Assembly (NCBI GenBank): GCA_021030915.1
Contig: JAGEMR010000064.1
Coordinates: 1 to 64,000 of the forward strand
Source: Astrothelium macrocarpum
Taxonomy: Eukaryota > Ascomycota > Dothideomycetes > Trypetheliales > Trypetheliaceae
Length of the DNA: 64,000 nt
Reading direction: 5' to 3'
This document shows, piece by piece, positions 19,743-30,118 of the stretch. How positions within the stretch are numbered: the first letter of the stretch is position 1; every line of letters starts with the position of its first letter. The notes beneath the pieces are model-generated. The model was not told where the DNA came from and ran no database searches. It worked only from the letters and a program-made list of their open reading frames with translations. The position numbers were made by a program, and so were the translations under genes.

Positions 19743-21322
19743 ATGACGGATGAAAGAGCCGTTCTCGGAGTTCCTACGATGCCGAAAGATACTAGCAGAA
19801 TCATGCAGCTTGCCACTGCTGTAATGTCTAACACGGCTAAAGTGGATGAGTACCTTCGAACTAACAACAAATCGACTCCCTCCTTCGACGTTGATGCACC
19901 AATAGATCTGGACATACCAAAAGACGAATTGGACATTGACGATGCACGACGTGCGGCCATTGAAGCGGCTTTGGAGTTAAATGACCTCCTGCAAGGTGCG
20001 ACCGCTCTCTTGCGGCCTGTGGTAGATGGATTGTCGATAATGGCGTAGAATCGGGCACTAATCAAGGTGTAAGGTCAACGGAACAAGCCTGCAAGCAATA
20101 CACAGATACAATATCCCGTCGAAGATTCCTATTCATGGCTCCATTTCGTTCGCAGATCTCGGAAGCGCATGCAATCTCCCAGAATCAGATCTGAGACGGA
20201 TCCTCCGTTTCGCCATGGTAACTCACCGAGTGTTTTGCGAGCCACGAGAAGGCTTCGTGGCTCATACTGCGGCATCACGCCAACTTGCAGAGAATCCAGC
20301 TGTATTTGACATGCTTGGATATTCTTTTGAGCAGGGATGGCAGTCGATGGCCCGCGTACGTCCAATCATTGGTTGCTATACTTTTGCTCTAAATGCAATG
20401 AAACTGACATAAACAGACGGTGGAAGCAATGCAGAGGTTTCCAGATCGGGAGCCAAACCAGACAGTGAGCCTAAACACCAAATGAGCTCCGACAATATTA
20501 TGGTTCTCACCCGTATTCTCTATTAGGGTCATGCCCTAGCACAGAACACTACGGATGACTTTTTCACTTATCTCAAGAATCATCCCGAAATCGCTCGCCG
20601 TTTCTACAGTGGCCTCAGCAGTCTTCAGCCTGCGGGCCGATCCGCAGACTTTCTGAAAAACAGCTTTGATTGGGCTTCACTTGGCAAGGGCACCGTCGTT
20701 GATGTCGGTGGCGCCAAGGGCAATGTAGCCATTCAACTCGCCGAGGTATTTCCCAACCTCCATTTCGTTGTGCAAGACTTGCCAGTAGTAGTCGATGGCG
20801 CCGAAGCTCTGATACCAGAATCTCTTGCGCCTCGCATCAGGATCGAAGCGCACGATTTTTTTACACCTCAGACTGTTGTGGGCGATGTTTATTTTCTCCG
20901 TGCTATTCTTCACAACTGGCCGGAAGCGTACTGCATAAAGATTCTACGTAATCTGGTTCCTGCCCTGGGTCATGGTGCAAAGATCATCATCAACGATAGC
21001 CTCGTACCGGCACCAGGTACACTGGGGCTTTTGGCAGAGCGTAATGTTCGGTATGCTTTGATCCTCCCGGGCCAGTACGTTGACTTGCGACTTATGCTCT
21101 TCTAGCGCTTATGATATGCTCATGATGACGTTGTTCAACGCGCAAGAGCGCGAGGAGGGTGATTGGCATCGATTGTTCCAGAAGGCTGACCCGCGCTTCA
21201 AAACACTTGAGACGAAACGACCTGACTCGGGTACGATGGGCTTCATAATTGTGGTTTGGGATGAGCCGCTGCCTGAGACTTCTGCCGATGATGGTGCGGA
21301 TCTGACTGCAAGCGCTATCTAA
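19743..21322 (+). CDS. SAM-dependent O-methyltransferase (COMT-type, secondary metabolism)
   Basis: Five exons: 19743-20021, 20074-20355, 20417-20464, 20527-21050 and 21106-21322, with introns of 52-62 nt, give 449 residues. The first junction restores LLRPVVNGTSLQAIHRYNI, the usual start of the winged-helix dimerisation region, followed by ISFADLGSACNLPESDLRRI. The catalytic domain has SAM motif I VVDVGGAKGNVAIQLA, then FVVQDLPVVVDGA, then RAILHNWPE with the probable general-base histidine, and AKIIINDSLVPAPG. It transfers a methyl group to a hydroxyl of a small aromatic or polyketide substrate that cannot be told from sequence. An NmrA-like gene follows in the same direction 900 bp on, and a dehydrogenase fragment lies upstream. 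All key motifs are intact. Confidence 0.88.
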
Positions 21323-21393
21323 CCTTGATATTATAGCGCCTCTATGTGAAAACGCGTGTTCAATTGCACCATTTGCTCAAAGATCTGGGGTGC

Positions 21394-21623
21394 TACTGGT
21401 GGTTGCAAGAAGCAGTGTTCCGTGACTGCGAGAGATATAGTTCGCCGCACTCCTTATAAGGAGGCCCCAGCAACGATAAACGGGAAATCCTGAGAATTGT
21501 TTCTCAACCGACTATTTAGAGTCTCTCATTGCTTTAGATGATGGAAACCTTCCTACGAGGTGTGTGGCGAACTATGTCTTTCGCGGTCGTGGATGACTTG
21601 CACTTTTACAATCCCTAATGGTA
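21394..21623. mobile_element. Family B MITE, copy 2
   Basis: Inner inverted repeat GCGAGAGATATAGTTCGCC (21428-21446) matches GGCGAACTATGTCTTTCGC (21566-21584). The outer ends are CTGGTGGTTGCAAGAAG and the reverse complement of CTTTTACAATCCCTAATGG. No clean target duplication; the ends are decayed. It lies between the O-methyltransferase and the NmrA-like gene. Confidence 0.7.
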
Positions 21624-22218
21624 CTCCAAAGGGTGTGGAAGTGGTGCGAGCAGATGCAGATATCTTTCCAAAATCAGAAGGGTACAAAGGTCGGATCGAT
21701 CAGCAAATTGAAATTAAGAGAATGTGATTTGATTGAATTTCAACTGTGTTGAGCTCGTTTCCTTTTTTTCTCAGGTTCGCAGAAATGTTCCGGACACGCT
21801 ATACCAATTACGAGATGGCGAGCCTTATGGGGCCTAGCGTGACCCAACTTTTCTATCTCCATGCTTGGAGCAAGGATAATTGTTAGGTTTGGGAACACAC
21901 GTTTAGCTACCATCCAAGCACAACAATTATTCGAGCTACTCTTTACACATATAGAGCACCTGAAGGATGGGGAGATATGGCTTGCCAGTAGCTGCATTTA
22001 TCCTTAGTTGAGAATCACAAGAGCAGGGCATGGCTTCGGAGATCTCTCGTTATATGTTCAGCATTTCTAATCAACAGTTTCTAATCGCATTCCCCACTTC
22101 GCTTAGGGTTATTTGGACATGTGCTCCCCGCTTGAAACCAAGATGCTACCATCCGTTTCGAAGAAAGATACTTTTCACTTATGCTTCATAGCTGCAATAA
22201 ATCACCAATACCTACCAC

Positions 22219-23356
22219 ATGGCCAGCGATGCATCTAAAAACCGCCTTCTGGTGGTACTAGGAGCTACAGGCACACAAGGTGGCGCCGTCCTGAGATATT
22301 TTGCTCGCCAAAGCTCACAGTTGGGGTTTCGACTTCGTGGGATCACACGCAATGCTGGCTCAAAGGCAGCTAAGGACCTCCAAGCCTTGGGCGTAGATAT
22401 GGTCGAGGCAGACCTCGAAGACTCTGCATCACTTCAAGGGGCATTCTTCGGTGCTACGCACATTTTCGCGAACACGGATTCCAATCAGATCATTTTCAGC
22501 GCAGTCAAGAATCCGCAAATATTAGGAGAAGGCGAGAATGCTCGCACGTACGCTCAGAAGAGGGAGATGAAGATGGGCGAAAATCTTGCAGACGCGGCCG
22601 CGGCAACTGAGAGTTTGCAAAGGATCGTGTGGAGTAGCCTAGCAAGCCCCAAGAAGTGGAGTAGTGGACGCTTGACCAAAGTAACAATGTTTGATGCGAA
22701 AGAAGACATCGCGGATCTCCTCAAGGTGAAAACGGGGCTCCAGAATAAGCTCAGCATCCTGCTGGTAGGATTCTATGCTGAGAATGCATTGCGTATGTCA
22801 GAGTTCTACGGTCCAAAAAAGGTAAGATCTTCATTTTGAGGGTAGACATGGCATCTTCGACTTTGCTGACAGATTTGCGATTATAGCAGCAAGATGGTGT
22901 ATATGAACTGGCGCTTCCAATGTCAGGAGATGTTAAGCTTCCTCAGGCAGATGTTGAGTCTGATACTGGTAAATGGATCTCTGCATTATTCCAAGCAAAA
23001 CCTGGTATTACTCTGGTAGGAGCTACTGAAGTTCTTTCCTGGAAAGAGTGGCTAAAGATGTGGGGTTCCCACAATGAGGTCAAAACCCGTTATCGAGAGG
23101 CACAGCTTCAGGAGTATGCCAACAAAATGCCGGGCATCAGCGATGCTGTAGCCGAAGAGTTCCAGTTCATGGAGCACTATGGCTTTACTGGTGGAAATTC
23201 TGAGGCAATTTACCCTGAGGAGGTCAGTGTTGTTCGAAGTATAAGTGTGAATTTAATAATCTAATTCCCGCGCAGCTCCGTGATACGGGCGTCAACATCG
23301 AGCCTTCAAAAATCATAGACCAGATCCGAAGCTGCGACTGGTCGAGCATCTTATAA
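22219..23356 (+). CDS. NmrA-like NAD(P)-binding protein (atypical SDR)
   Basis: Three exons (22219-22821, 22887-23222, 23276-23356; introns 65 and 53 nt) give 339 residues. The N-terminus LLVVLGATGTQGGAVLRYF holds the GxxGxxG dinucleotide-binding loop of the NmrA / HSCARG group. It is followed by RLRGITRNAGSKAAKDLQ and MVEADLEDSASLQGAFFGA, a pattern typical of the family. The C-terminal part (LPQADVESDTGKWISALFQ, FMEHYGFTGGNSE) covers the substrate-side lobe. Relatives act either as NADP-sensing regulators or as reductases such as isoflavone-reductase-like enzymes. Proximity to the methyltransferase suggests a tailoring or redox-sensing role in a small metabolic locus, but this is inference. 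Confidence 0.87.
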
Positions 23357-23556
23357 CGCAACACTGAGAAAGCCGAGAGTCTACTTGTACCTTATCCAAA
23401 CTCGGATTAGGTAATGGATCGACAATTCCTGGGTATCTAAGGATGTTCTCGCTCGGAATCCCGGATAAACTTCTCTGATTCAATTGTCATGGATGGAGAC
23501 TCATTCGACCTGCTTCTCCTGATGTGCCATTATAGATATTATTACGTCTCTGGTAG

Positions 23557-23619
23557 GTATAGTGCCAATATTGAGTTTGAAAAAGCCTTGTGAACCAGAT
23601 AGAACACTTATGAATCACC
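23557..23619 (-). repeat. Family A element fragment flanked by a 15-bp direct repeat
   Basis: On the minus strand it reads GGTGATTCATAAGTGTTCTA ... AACTCAATATTGGCACTATA, identical in order to 5377-5442. TTACGTCTCTGGTAG (23542-23556) and TTACGTCTATGGTAG (23620-23634) flank the 63-bp unit. Confidence 0.7.
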
Positions 23620-23634
23620 TTACGTCTATGGTAG

Positions 23635-24075
23635 TTTGAAAGTGTATTGGAGGTTTCCTGATTATGCAAATGACCAATCCATAATTTCGCGGTCAATGAT
23701 ACTTCCTGTTTTAGTGCCTGGCGGATTTATAGAAGATAAGACAGGGAAGGAAGTGAACGTAGGGTGACTTCGGGCCCTTTCTCCGCCTCCAATTGGAAGG
23801 ATCCATGCGACAATACACAGTTGTTTAGACTGGATCAAAATTGCAAAAACGCATCCGAGCTTCGTTCCCGGGTCAGAATCGACGTTAAATGGGGTTGAGT
23901 TAACCACAGCTTGCTTTGGGTCATTGACACGTGTGGATCCTTGATATAACACTCTTGGAATTGGAAACGATAATGATTGACTTTGATTATCAAAAGCAGC
24001 GTATCAAACTCATGCTCAACCTCTTAAAGGATTGACGTGCTCCCTACTATGTACATCATAAGAAAGTTCACGTTC
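23635..24075. other. Intergenic, 3' side of cutinase
   Basis: Only short frames, with nothing recognisable. It includes the presumed 3' untranslated region of the minus-strand cutinase. Confidence 0.5.
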
Positions 24076-24834
24076 TCAGACCTTGCTTACAAGGAAAGCA
24101 ACGGCAGGAGTGACATCGACGGTATAGGAGAAGTGAGCGGCTGTAACAATAAGTGTATCATCGCAGACAGTATCTCCAGGGGCACAGAAAACATCGACCT
24201 TATCCTTAGGGAAGCCCTCGATGCCGCCATCCTCCTGCGCATCTCTTGTATAGCCATAAAGAACAACACCCTTCACTTTGTTTTGAACGGTGCTTGACAG
24301 ACCCTTGATCGCGCCATCAATGACTGCGGTACCCTGAGAATATCCACCTGCAAGAATCTGAGAGTTCGGGCATTGTGTCGAAGCTTGGTTGAAGAGACTC
24401 TCTCCTTCCGCGATAGCCGCGGGAGAAGTGTTGTCTGGTAGAAAATTGTCCGAGAGGGAAGCAGTATATGCCCCGCCAACCCCTTGACAGGCCACGTTGT
24501 CGACGCCAAGAGTATTCTTGAGGCCGTTACAAGTTGGCGGGCCTACGCTTGAGCCCTGTTGCATACGGTTTAGTTCCTTCTCGTTGCGCTGTTGTGACAT
24601 TTGCATAGAACTTACGATGTTACCAGTCTCAGTGGATGCACGAGCAAAGATGAAGATGATAGGACGACATGGTCCGTCAATAAGTTCATTTGCCGTATCT
24701 CCTGTAATGTCCTGGCGCTTGATGACGTCCAGGGCATTTGAGCTCTTATCGACTGCTTCACGTGGAGCCAACGCAACGGGGGAGGCAAGAGCAAGGCCAA
24801 AAAGTGCGGTAAAGATGAGCAGCTTCATCGTCAT
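24076..24834 (-). CDS. Secreted cutinase (CE5 family)
   Basis: Two exons, 24616-24834 and 24076-24555, with a 60-nt intron at 24556-24615. The intron is in frame and stop-free, so an unspliced reading inserts 20 foreign residues between ASTETGNI and GSSVGPPTC. Spliced length is 232 residues. It has a signal peptide (MTMKLLIFTALFGLALASPV) and a pro-segment, then RPIIFIFARASTETGN for the oxyanion region, GGYSQGTAV with the nucleophilic serine, CAPGDTVCDD with the catalytic aspartate between the cysteines of the second disulfide, and AAHFSY with the catalytic histidine. It hydrolyses ester bonds of plant cutin or similar polyesters outside the cell, suggesting a plant-associated or litter lifestyle. 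All catalytic residues are present. Confidence 0.93.
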   Translation of the reverse strand: MTMKLLIFTALFGLALASPVALAPREAVDKSSNALDVIKRQDITGDTANELIDGPCRPIIFIFARASTETGNIVSSMQMSQQRNEKELNRMQQGSSVGPPTCNGLKNTLGVDNVACQGVGGAYTASLSDNFLPDNTSPAAIAEGESLFNQASTQCPNSQILAGGYSQGTAVIDGAIKGLSSTVQNKVKGVVLYGYTRDAQEDGGIEGFPKDKVDVFCAPGDTVCDDTLIVTAAHFSYTVDVTPAVAFLVSKV

Positions 24835-26999
24835 CGATCTTCTGAACGAATGGTGGTGAAAATTGTATAGGTAAGAGTGAGGATATAAAGATAGTTAGAA
24901 AGTTTGGTAGTCAAGATCGAGCTGTTTTCCTGCTGACTCTAACGGAAGACCTCGATGAAGCCTTATATATTCGTTTTTTAAAACTCAGGCCGAGGCTTTT
25001 TCTACATTTCAAAGAATAGAAGAGGAGCAGAATATATTGCAGTGTAGTAATTGCAGCTTCTCAATCTTGATACTCACTTGGATAATGCTTCTTAGATTGC
25101 TCTGGCTAGAGCATCCAACTCACCGCATTGCTGTAATTACTTCTCCGCATGTGGCTTGCAGATGGAATAGTCGCACCGCTTCTACACTCAATGTCACAAC
25201 GACAGCAAAAGGAAAAAAGACACAAGCCGAGGTTCTATTAAGGAGAAAAGAAGACTCAACTTGCTTTTTAGGGGGATGATTGGATACACAAGCCCCCTCT
25301 CAGATATTTAATTGGTGGCATGATCCGAGGCACTGCTACCTCTTTCTCCCCCGTAGTATATTGAGCTGCAACTCCTTGCCTTGTAGGAAATCCAAACGAT
25401 TGGAACGTAATGTCGCTATAGCAGCGATGTCAACGTACTAAAACATTGCGGAATAAGGACTATGCAACAGATTTGCAAGGATAGTTCTTGGCACCTCCCT
25501 TTTTCCTCGAGGTGTTAGTTTTTTTAAGTTTAAGACGGTAGGGAACAGTGAAATTGACCTTTGAACCAGTACAAAGACGGGTGAGAGGATGGAAAGAGGA
25601 GCTCAATTCGCACGGTTCCACAACGGCAACTAGAATGTTGGTCTTCTTCATGGCGGACATGATTGGGGCAAAGTTCTCCCATGAAAAGAACATCTCTTGA
25701 TACACAGATATTGAATATGGAATTAGTGGTAAGCTAAGAAATGTCTCTCACGTAAATGACCGAGGTCACCGTGACCCATCCAATTACTTGGGTAAAATTC
25801 ACTAAGCTCCTTGATTTCAGGAGCATACTAAATTCTTACTTACTGTGCCTAGAAGGAAGACGGATGGATTTTGAAATAGGGGGGCCGAGGTCATTCCCCC
25901 GCACTTTCGAAAAGCAAGAACTTTTTGAAGGCATTGTCGTCCGATCCCTAAAGCTTCCGAGCAAATCCACTGTAAAAACCACTAGCTTCGATGTTCTGGC
26001 TGTCAAGTTGCAAATGGAATCATTTCAAGTGAGGAGCTCGCGTGGGTCGTGTGACCAGTGCACCCTCAGAGCCTCGGGTCGTGGAAAGTTCATTGATTGA
26101 GTTGGTTGTTTCTGGGCTTCGTGCATTACACCAGACTCACTTTGAGACGATGAAGCGGTTGACTTTGACCAAATCAAGTTGAGTACACAGCATGGAAAGG
26201 AAGTATGGTTCTGAATAGTAATTGGTGATTTGGTGTGATTCAGTTAGAGCTGTTGTAGGATGAGACGAGATTTCAATGAGAGCGGATCTGAGGATCGGCA
26301 TGGTAGCGGCCGATCATGCCGATCGGCGATCGAACACGCCAAAGGAGGTGACGCGACAGATTGCAGTGTCTCTCCAACGTGCGTATCCCGACGATATGCA
26401 TCTTGCGCTCCATGACATTTCTAGTAGAATAATTTGTGAAGCTCAATATTTTGCAATTCTACCTGGGACCTTGGTACAAGCAGAAAGCTTATGTGGAAGT
26501 GCGGTGCAAGACTCAAGCTGGCCAAACTCGTCACAGTCTTGCGTCAAGGTGATCAGCGACTGCATCAGTTGAGATGAATACAGATGCCGCAAGTAACGTC
26601 TTTGTGCATTTCATTGTTGGTCCGCCATCCAAATCACAAAGCTGGTCGTTAGTTGCCAAGTACATTATGCAAACGTAAACTGAAATAATTCGCTCTTCAA
26701 GCAGGCCATTCATTCTCCAAAAGCACTACAGTGTCAGGTCGTCAAGACCACGATAAATATCACGAAGCCTTCGGATTGCTCTCATGCCAAAACATGGTAT
26801 ATCTGTACGTAAATCAAATTGAAATTCGATGGGGCTGCAACAAAAATTATGAATTATCCCAAGTTCCCAAGCTCTCGGACACTGGAGACGGTGTTCTTCT
26901 CATCTTCACACGACAATTGCATCTTCTGTTGTCTACGACATTTGTTTCTGCGATCTCTATACGATTTGGAATCGATAAAGCAAAGAGAATTGCCATTCT
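24835..26999. other. Intergenic, no supported gene
   Basis: About 2.2 kb beginning with the cutinase promoter. Frames of up to about 115 codons at 25756-26100 and 26276-26572 lack protein character. Confidence 0.5.
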
Positions 27000-27992
27000 C
27001 TACTGTGTCTCATCTTTCGGCTTGTCATTCACACCTTCAAGGTTATATGGTTCCGTATTTTTCTCATTTACCATATATCTCCTCGTCATTGCATCTCCAA
27101 TCCAATCTGGCATCAATTGTAAAAAGCTCGTTTGCACAGCGTGCCAAAAGTATGCATACACAAGCCGTTCTCCACACCCCACTCTTCTCAATGCTGCTTT
27201 GGCCAGAGCATCGCTTGTCGGTGTAAAGATATCCGGACCCACTGGACGCTTTGCGGTGTGCACGCTGCCAAGCACCAATCCTAGAACCTCGATGCCAGAC
27301 ATGTGGCCGAGACGCGATTCAGAAGTCAGGGAGGTGCTGAAGGTGTGGTTAAAGGCTTTGCATGCTGCGTAGGTAGTAATGTAAGGAGGTCCAGAAATAG
27401 CAGCCACGGAGCCGATATTCATTACTAATGCGGGTTTATTCTCAGAAAGCAGAGGAAGCAGTGCATGGGTGAGTTGCATGGGAAAGCGAGCATTCATGTC
27501 CATTGTTTTATCGATATCTTCGGCCTTGAGAATTGAGAATGGCTGAAATGGGGGATAAAAAGTCACACCGCCGACGTTGTTGACCAGGATTGTGAGTTTA
27601 CCGTCGAGTTCCGAGACGGTTTGGACCATCGATGAAATGTCGGAGGTTGTAAAAGTTGAGGCGTCGAGCACGATAGTGGAGATGGCAGCGCCAGGCACCA
27701 AAGACTCAATCTCAGATTTCACCCGAGAGAGTTTTGAGGGGCTGCGGCCGTGGAGGAGAACGGCAAATCCATGTTTACTGAGCTCGACGGCGAGAGAACG
27801 GCCTATTCCGTCAGTGGATCCTGTGACTAATGCCCATGATTTGTCGTTGCCGTGTCTGTAGCGGGATAGGGAAGAGGGTTTGATGTAGAGCCAGAGGAAG
27901 GAGGAAAGCTTCAGGAGCAAAATTACAGCATATGTACTACCAAGCATGTAAAAGGGCTGATGAACTTTGGTTTCAAGGTTCAATAAATTCAT
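27000..27992 (-). CDS. Membrane-anchored short-chain dehydrogenase (17-beta-HSD / 3-ketoacyl-CoA reductase-like)
   Basis: Start taken at ATG 27992 (MNLLNLETKV); codons further upstream lack an ATG. 330 residues. A hydrophobic segment at about 17-37 (GSTYAVILLLKLSSFLWLYI) anchors the protein, probably in the ER. The Rossmann motif TGSTDGIG is at 57-64, NNVGG follows, and the active site is SVAAISGPPYITTYAACK with Tyr and Lys in YxxxK spacing. The order matches HSD17B12 and yeast Ifa38, which reduce 3-ketoacyl-CoA in fatty-acid elongation or act on steroids. The sequence departs from the core elongase enzyme (YAACK rather than YSGTK-type; no KKXX tail, ends KPKDETQ), so it may be a paralogue with another substrate. 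Confidence 0.85.
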   Translation of the reverse strand: MNLLNLETKVHQPFYMLGSTYAVILLLKLSSFLWLYIKPSSLSRYRHGNDKSWALVTGSTDGIGRSLAVELSKHGFAVLLHGRSPSKLSRVKSEIESLVPGAAISTIVLDASTFTTSDISSMVQTVSELDGKLTILVNNVGGVTFYPPFQPFSILKAEDIDKTMDMNARFPMQLTHALLPLLSENKPALVMNIGSVAAISGPPYITTYAACKAFNHTFSTSLTSESRLGHMSGIEVLGLVLGSVHTAKRPVGPDIFTPTSDALAKAALRRVGCGERLVYAYFWHAVQTSFLQLMPDWIGDAMTRRYMVNEKNTEPYNLEGVNDKPKDETQ

Positions 27993-28897
27993 TCTGCTAG
28001 ATCTCGAGTCATTCAAGATTGCTTGCTGCTTGGTGGGGGTTTCTGGACACTCGAAGACAGGAGCATTTTATGGGTCTTGATGTAAGGAAATATAGGGAAA
28101 TGAATTGCAACAAGGACTGGTCTTGGAGAGAACCTTAACTTAAAGGTCTAGAAATGCAAGCCTTTTAGTAATAGTTATGTATTTACTTTAGGCTTGGCAA
28201 CCCCTTCAAGAGCTTATCTGTCTCCATGGCCACGATTAGAAAGGTTCTGGGTATAGTGCCAATATTGAGTTTACGCCGCCCAGGCGCGTCCGATGGCTAA
28301 AATGTGATCAGCGCGTCCTTCAGATCCGTGTTTATATAGTCTGACTGAACAAGAAAAATGGATGTAGGAGGAATTTTTAAACAGTATACCACATTTCATA
28401 TCGTTCGAGAAAGATGGTTTGAGTTCAACATATGAGAGGCTTCTCTGTCAGCCGTAATGCTTCAAACTTACCCTCGAGTCATAAAATTCAACTATATTGG
28501 TGCGATGTTCACGATTGCCACCGCTAGCCATTCGGGATGAATGGGCGCTGTACGAGGCTGAGCTAACGTCATGAGATCGAAGCTAGCAACGCTGTTATCT
28601 TATCTGGATCTCATCTCACCCGAGTCTGTTCAAGAACCGTGACAACCTCTTGCTGTAGTAGAAAGATCAGGAGTTGGACTTGGAGTGTAGTACGCCTTGA
28701 ATAAAGCTTCTTTTTTACGCCGGCACTTTATAGGTGGCCCCTGGTTTGTATGGAAATTGCTACAAAATTTGGAGTGGAGAGTTTCATTGAATTTCATGTT
28801 CAGCAGCAGTACTATATGTTGAAAGAAGGCCATAGAATAAAGTCACTGCACACAGCGCTCGCCCGCGTGCAAAAAGATACCCTGGACTTTGAGAGCA
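27993..28897. other. Intergenic
   Basis: Promoter side of the SDR and 3' side of the MYND gene. Apart from the 23-bp repeat relic nothing is recognised. Confidence 0.5.
28250..28272. repeat. Short family A relic
   Basis: GGTATAGTGCCAATATTGAG and three further bases match the inner end of the family A unit at 23556 onward. The rest is missing. Confidence 0.5.
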
Positions 28898-30118
28898 TTA
28901 TATCTCAAAGGGGGAACGATACCACGTGCGATCTCCTTGTTTGAGCTTCTCATCCAGTAGCTTTCCCCAGTAGATGACAAACGTGGGCCGGCAGATCATA
29001 GGTAGGACAGCGCTCTTTGCCATTGGCATTTCTGGCTCATACTCTCCCAAAGAGTGAGACATAAGTGGGCGTATCTCATAGCGACAGTACCTACATAACG
29101 CCTCCACATGCAATGGCAAAAGTGGCTTTTTATCCTGACGCACAATGACCGTACTTCCCACCTCATTCTGCCACTGCTCAGAAGCCCAGCCCCAACCCCA
29201 TGTTCCTGTACGAGGATCGAATTTTGCTTTTGGATCGCAGCACAAATGCAGGAACGTAGCGTCCTGGTTATTTGTAGGAATTTCGTTGAAGGTTTTATTT
29301 TTCTGGTCGTTGATCCACTTTGGATCAGGGGGTAACCGATGAGTGAAAACGGGGGTTCCAATGCGTTTCACAATGTCGGACGTGTCGTGCTCAGAGAAGA
29401 TCGAATCTGTTGAGGAAAGCTCGATTGCCTCAAAGTGCGGTTTATTGAGCAATTTTTGGTCGCCAACGCAATTGATCCGGACACCTTTAACTTTTGAGCC
29501 GACAGACTGCTGGGTATCTAGTGCGGGTTTGTAGTCGTACGAAAGGAAGAAATCCGCAATATGTCGAAAGTCGTTCATGTCGATGTCTTTGCAAGCGGCT
29601 TCATTGTTTTCCGATCCGATTGTATAGGCGATGACCGGACCTCGCCAATCATAGTACTCTCCGGATTTAGTTGCAGTGATAGTCGCAATGCTGTTATTGG
29701 GTTTTGATCCATCGACATTGGACGTGTCACGATAGCAAATGCGGATCTTGTCTGATAGGTCTCTCTCTAAAACAGGATTACAGTCGATTGTGTTGACAAT
29801 GGCATCAGGACCTAAGAACGGTATGGCCTCGGGCTGCTGGAGCATGCCGTCGACTTCGTTTTCGCACCACTTGCAGCGAAGCCAGATGAGCTTGGGCTTA
29901 TGCTCATTGACATGGAAAAGGATAGCTTTGAAATGTTCGTCGGTCGGTCGGCTCGAAGAACTGAAGTTGGCAAAGGTCGCACAGAGGAGCTTGTGAGTAG
30001 GCCAGTCGGTGGTCTGGCACGCTTTCGAGCAGTAGCGGGTACTCTTGCACCGACTGCACTGAAGCGCATTAGATTTACTGCACACCGTGCATAGGCCAAA
30101 ACGGTTGGGATCAGCCAT
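28898..30118 (-). CDS. MYND zinc-finger protein
   Basis: A 406-residue single-exon frame with ATG at 30118. Residues 10-46 form a MYND finger: CTVCSKSNALQCSRCKSTRY, then CSKACQTTDWPTHKLLC, with the full Cys/His set. The rest (VNTIDCNPVLERDLSDKIRI, then IADFFLSYDYKPALDT, and a C-terminal MPMAKSAVLPMICRPTFVIYW) resembles the uncharacterised C-terminal region common among small fungal MYND proteins rather than a SET methyltransferase. MYND fingers bind proline-rich partner peptides. Partner and role are unknown. Such proteins are numerous and variable in ascomycetes. Confidence 0.85.
   Translation of the reverse strand: MADPNRFGLCTVCSKSNALQCSRCKSTRYCSKACQTTDWPTHKLLCATFANFSSSSRPTDEHFKAILFHVNEHKPKLIWLRCKWCENEVDGMLQQPEAIPFLGPDAIVNTIDCNPVLERDLSDKIRICYRDTSNVDGSKPNNSIATITATKSGEYYDWRGPVIAYTIGSENNEAACKDIDMNDFRHIADFFLSYDYKPALDTQQSVGSKVKGVRINCVGDQKLLNKPHFEAIELSSTDSIFSEHDTSDIVKRIGTPVFTHRLPPDPKWINDQKNKTFNEIPTNNQDATFLHLCCDPKAKFDPRTGTWGWGWASEQWQNEVGSTVIVRQDKKPLLPLHVEALCRYCRYEIRPLMSHSLGEYEPEMPMAKSAVLPMICRPTFVIYWGKLLDEKLKQGDRTWYRSPFEI

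Noticed and set aside
24076..24834. Cutinase as a single uninterrupted 253-residue frame
   Set aside because: The 20 extra residues fall inside a conserved loop and are bounded by perfect GTAAGT and CAACAG splice sites.
26731..27372. 213-codon plus-strand frame
   Set aside because: Its second half is antisense to the SDR gene, and the first half has no protein character.
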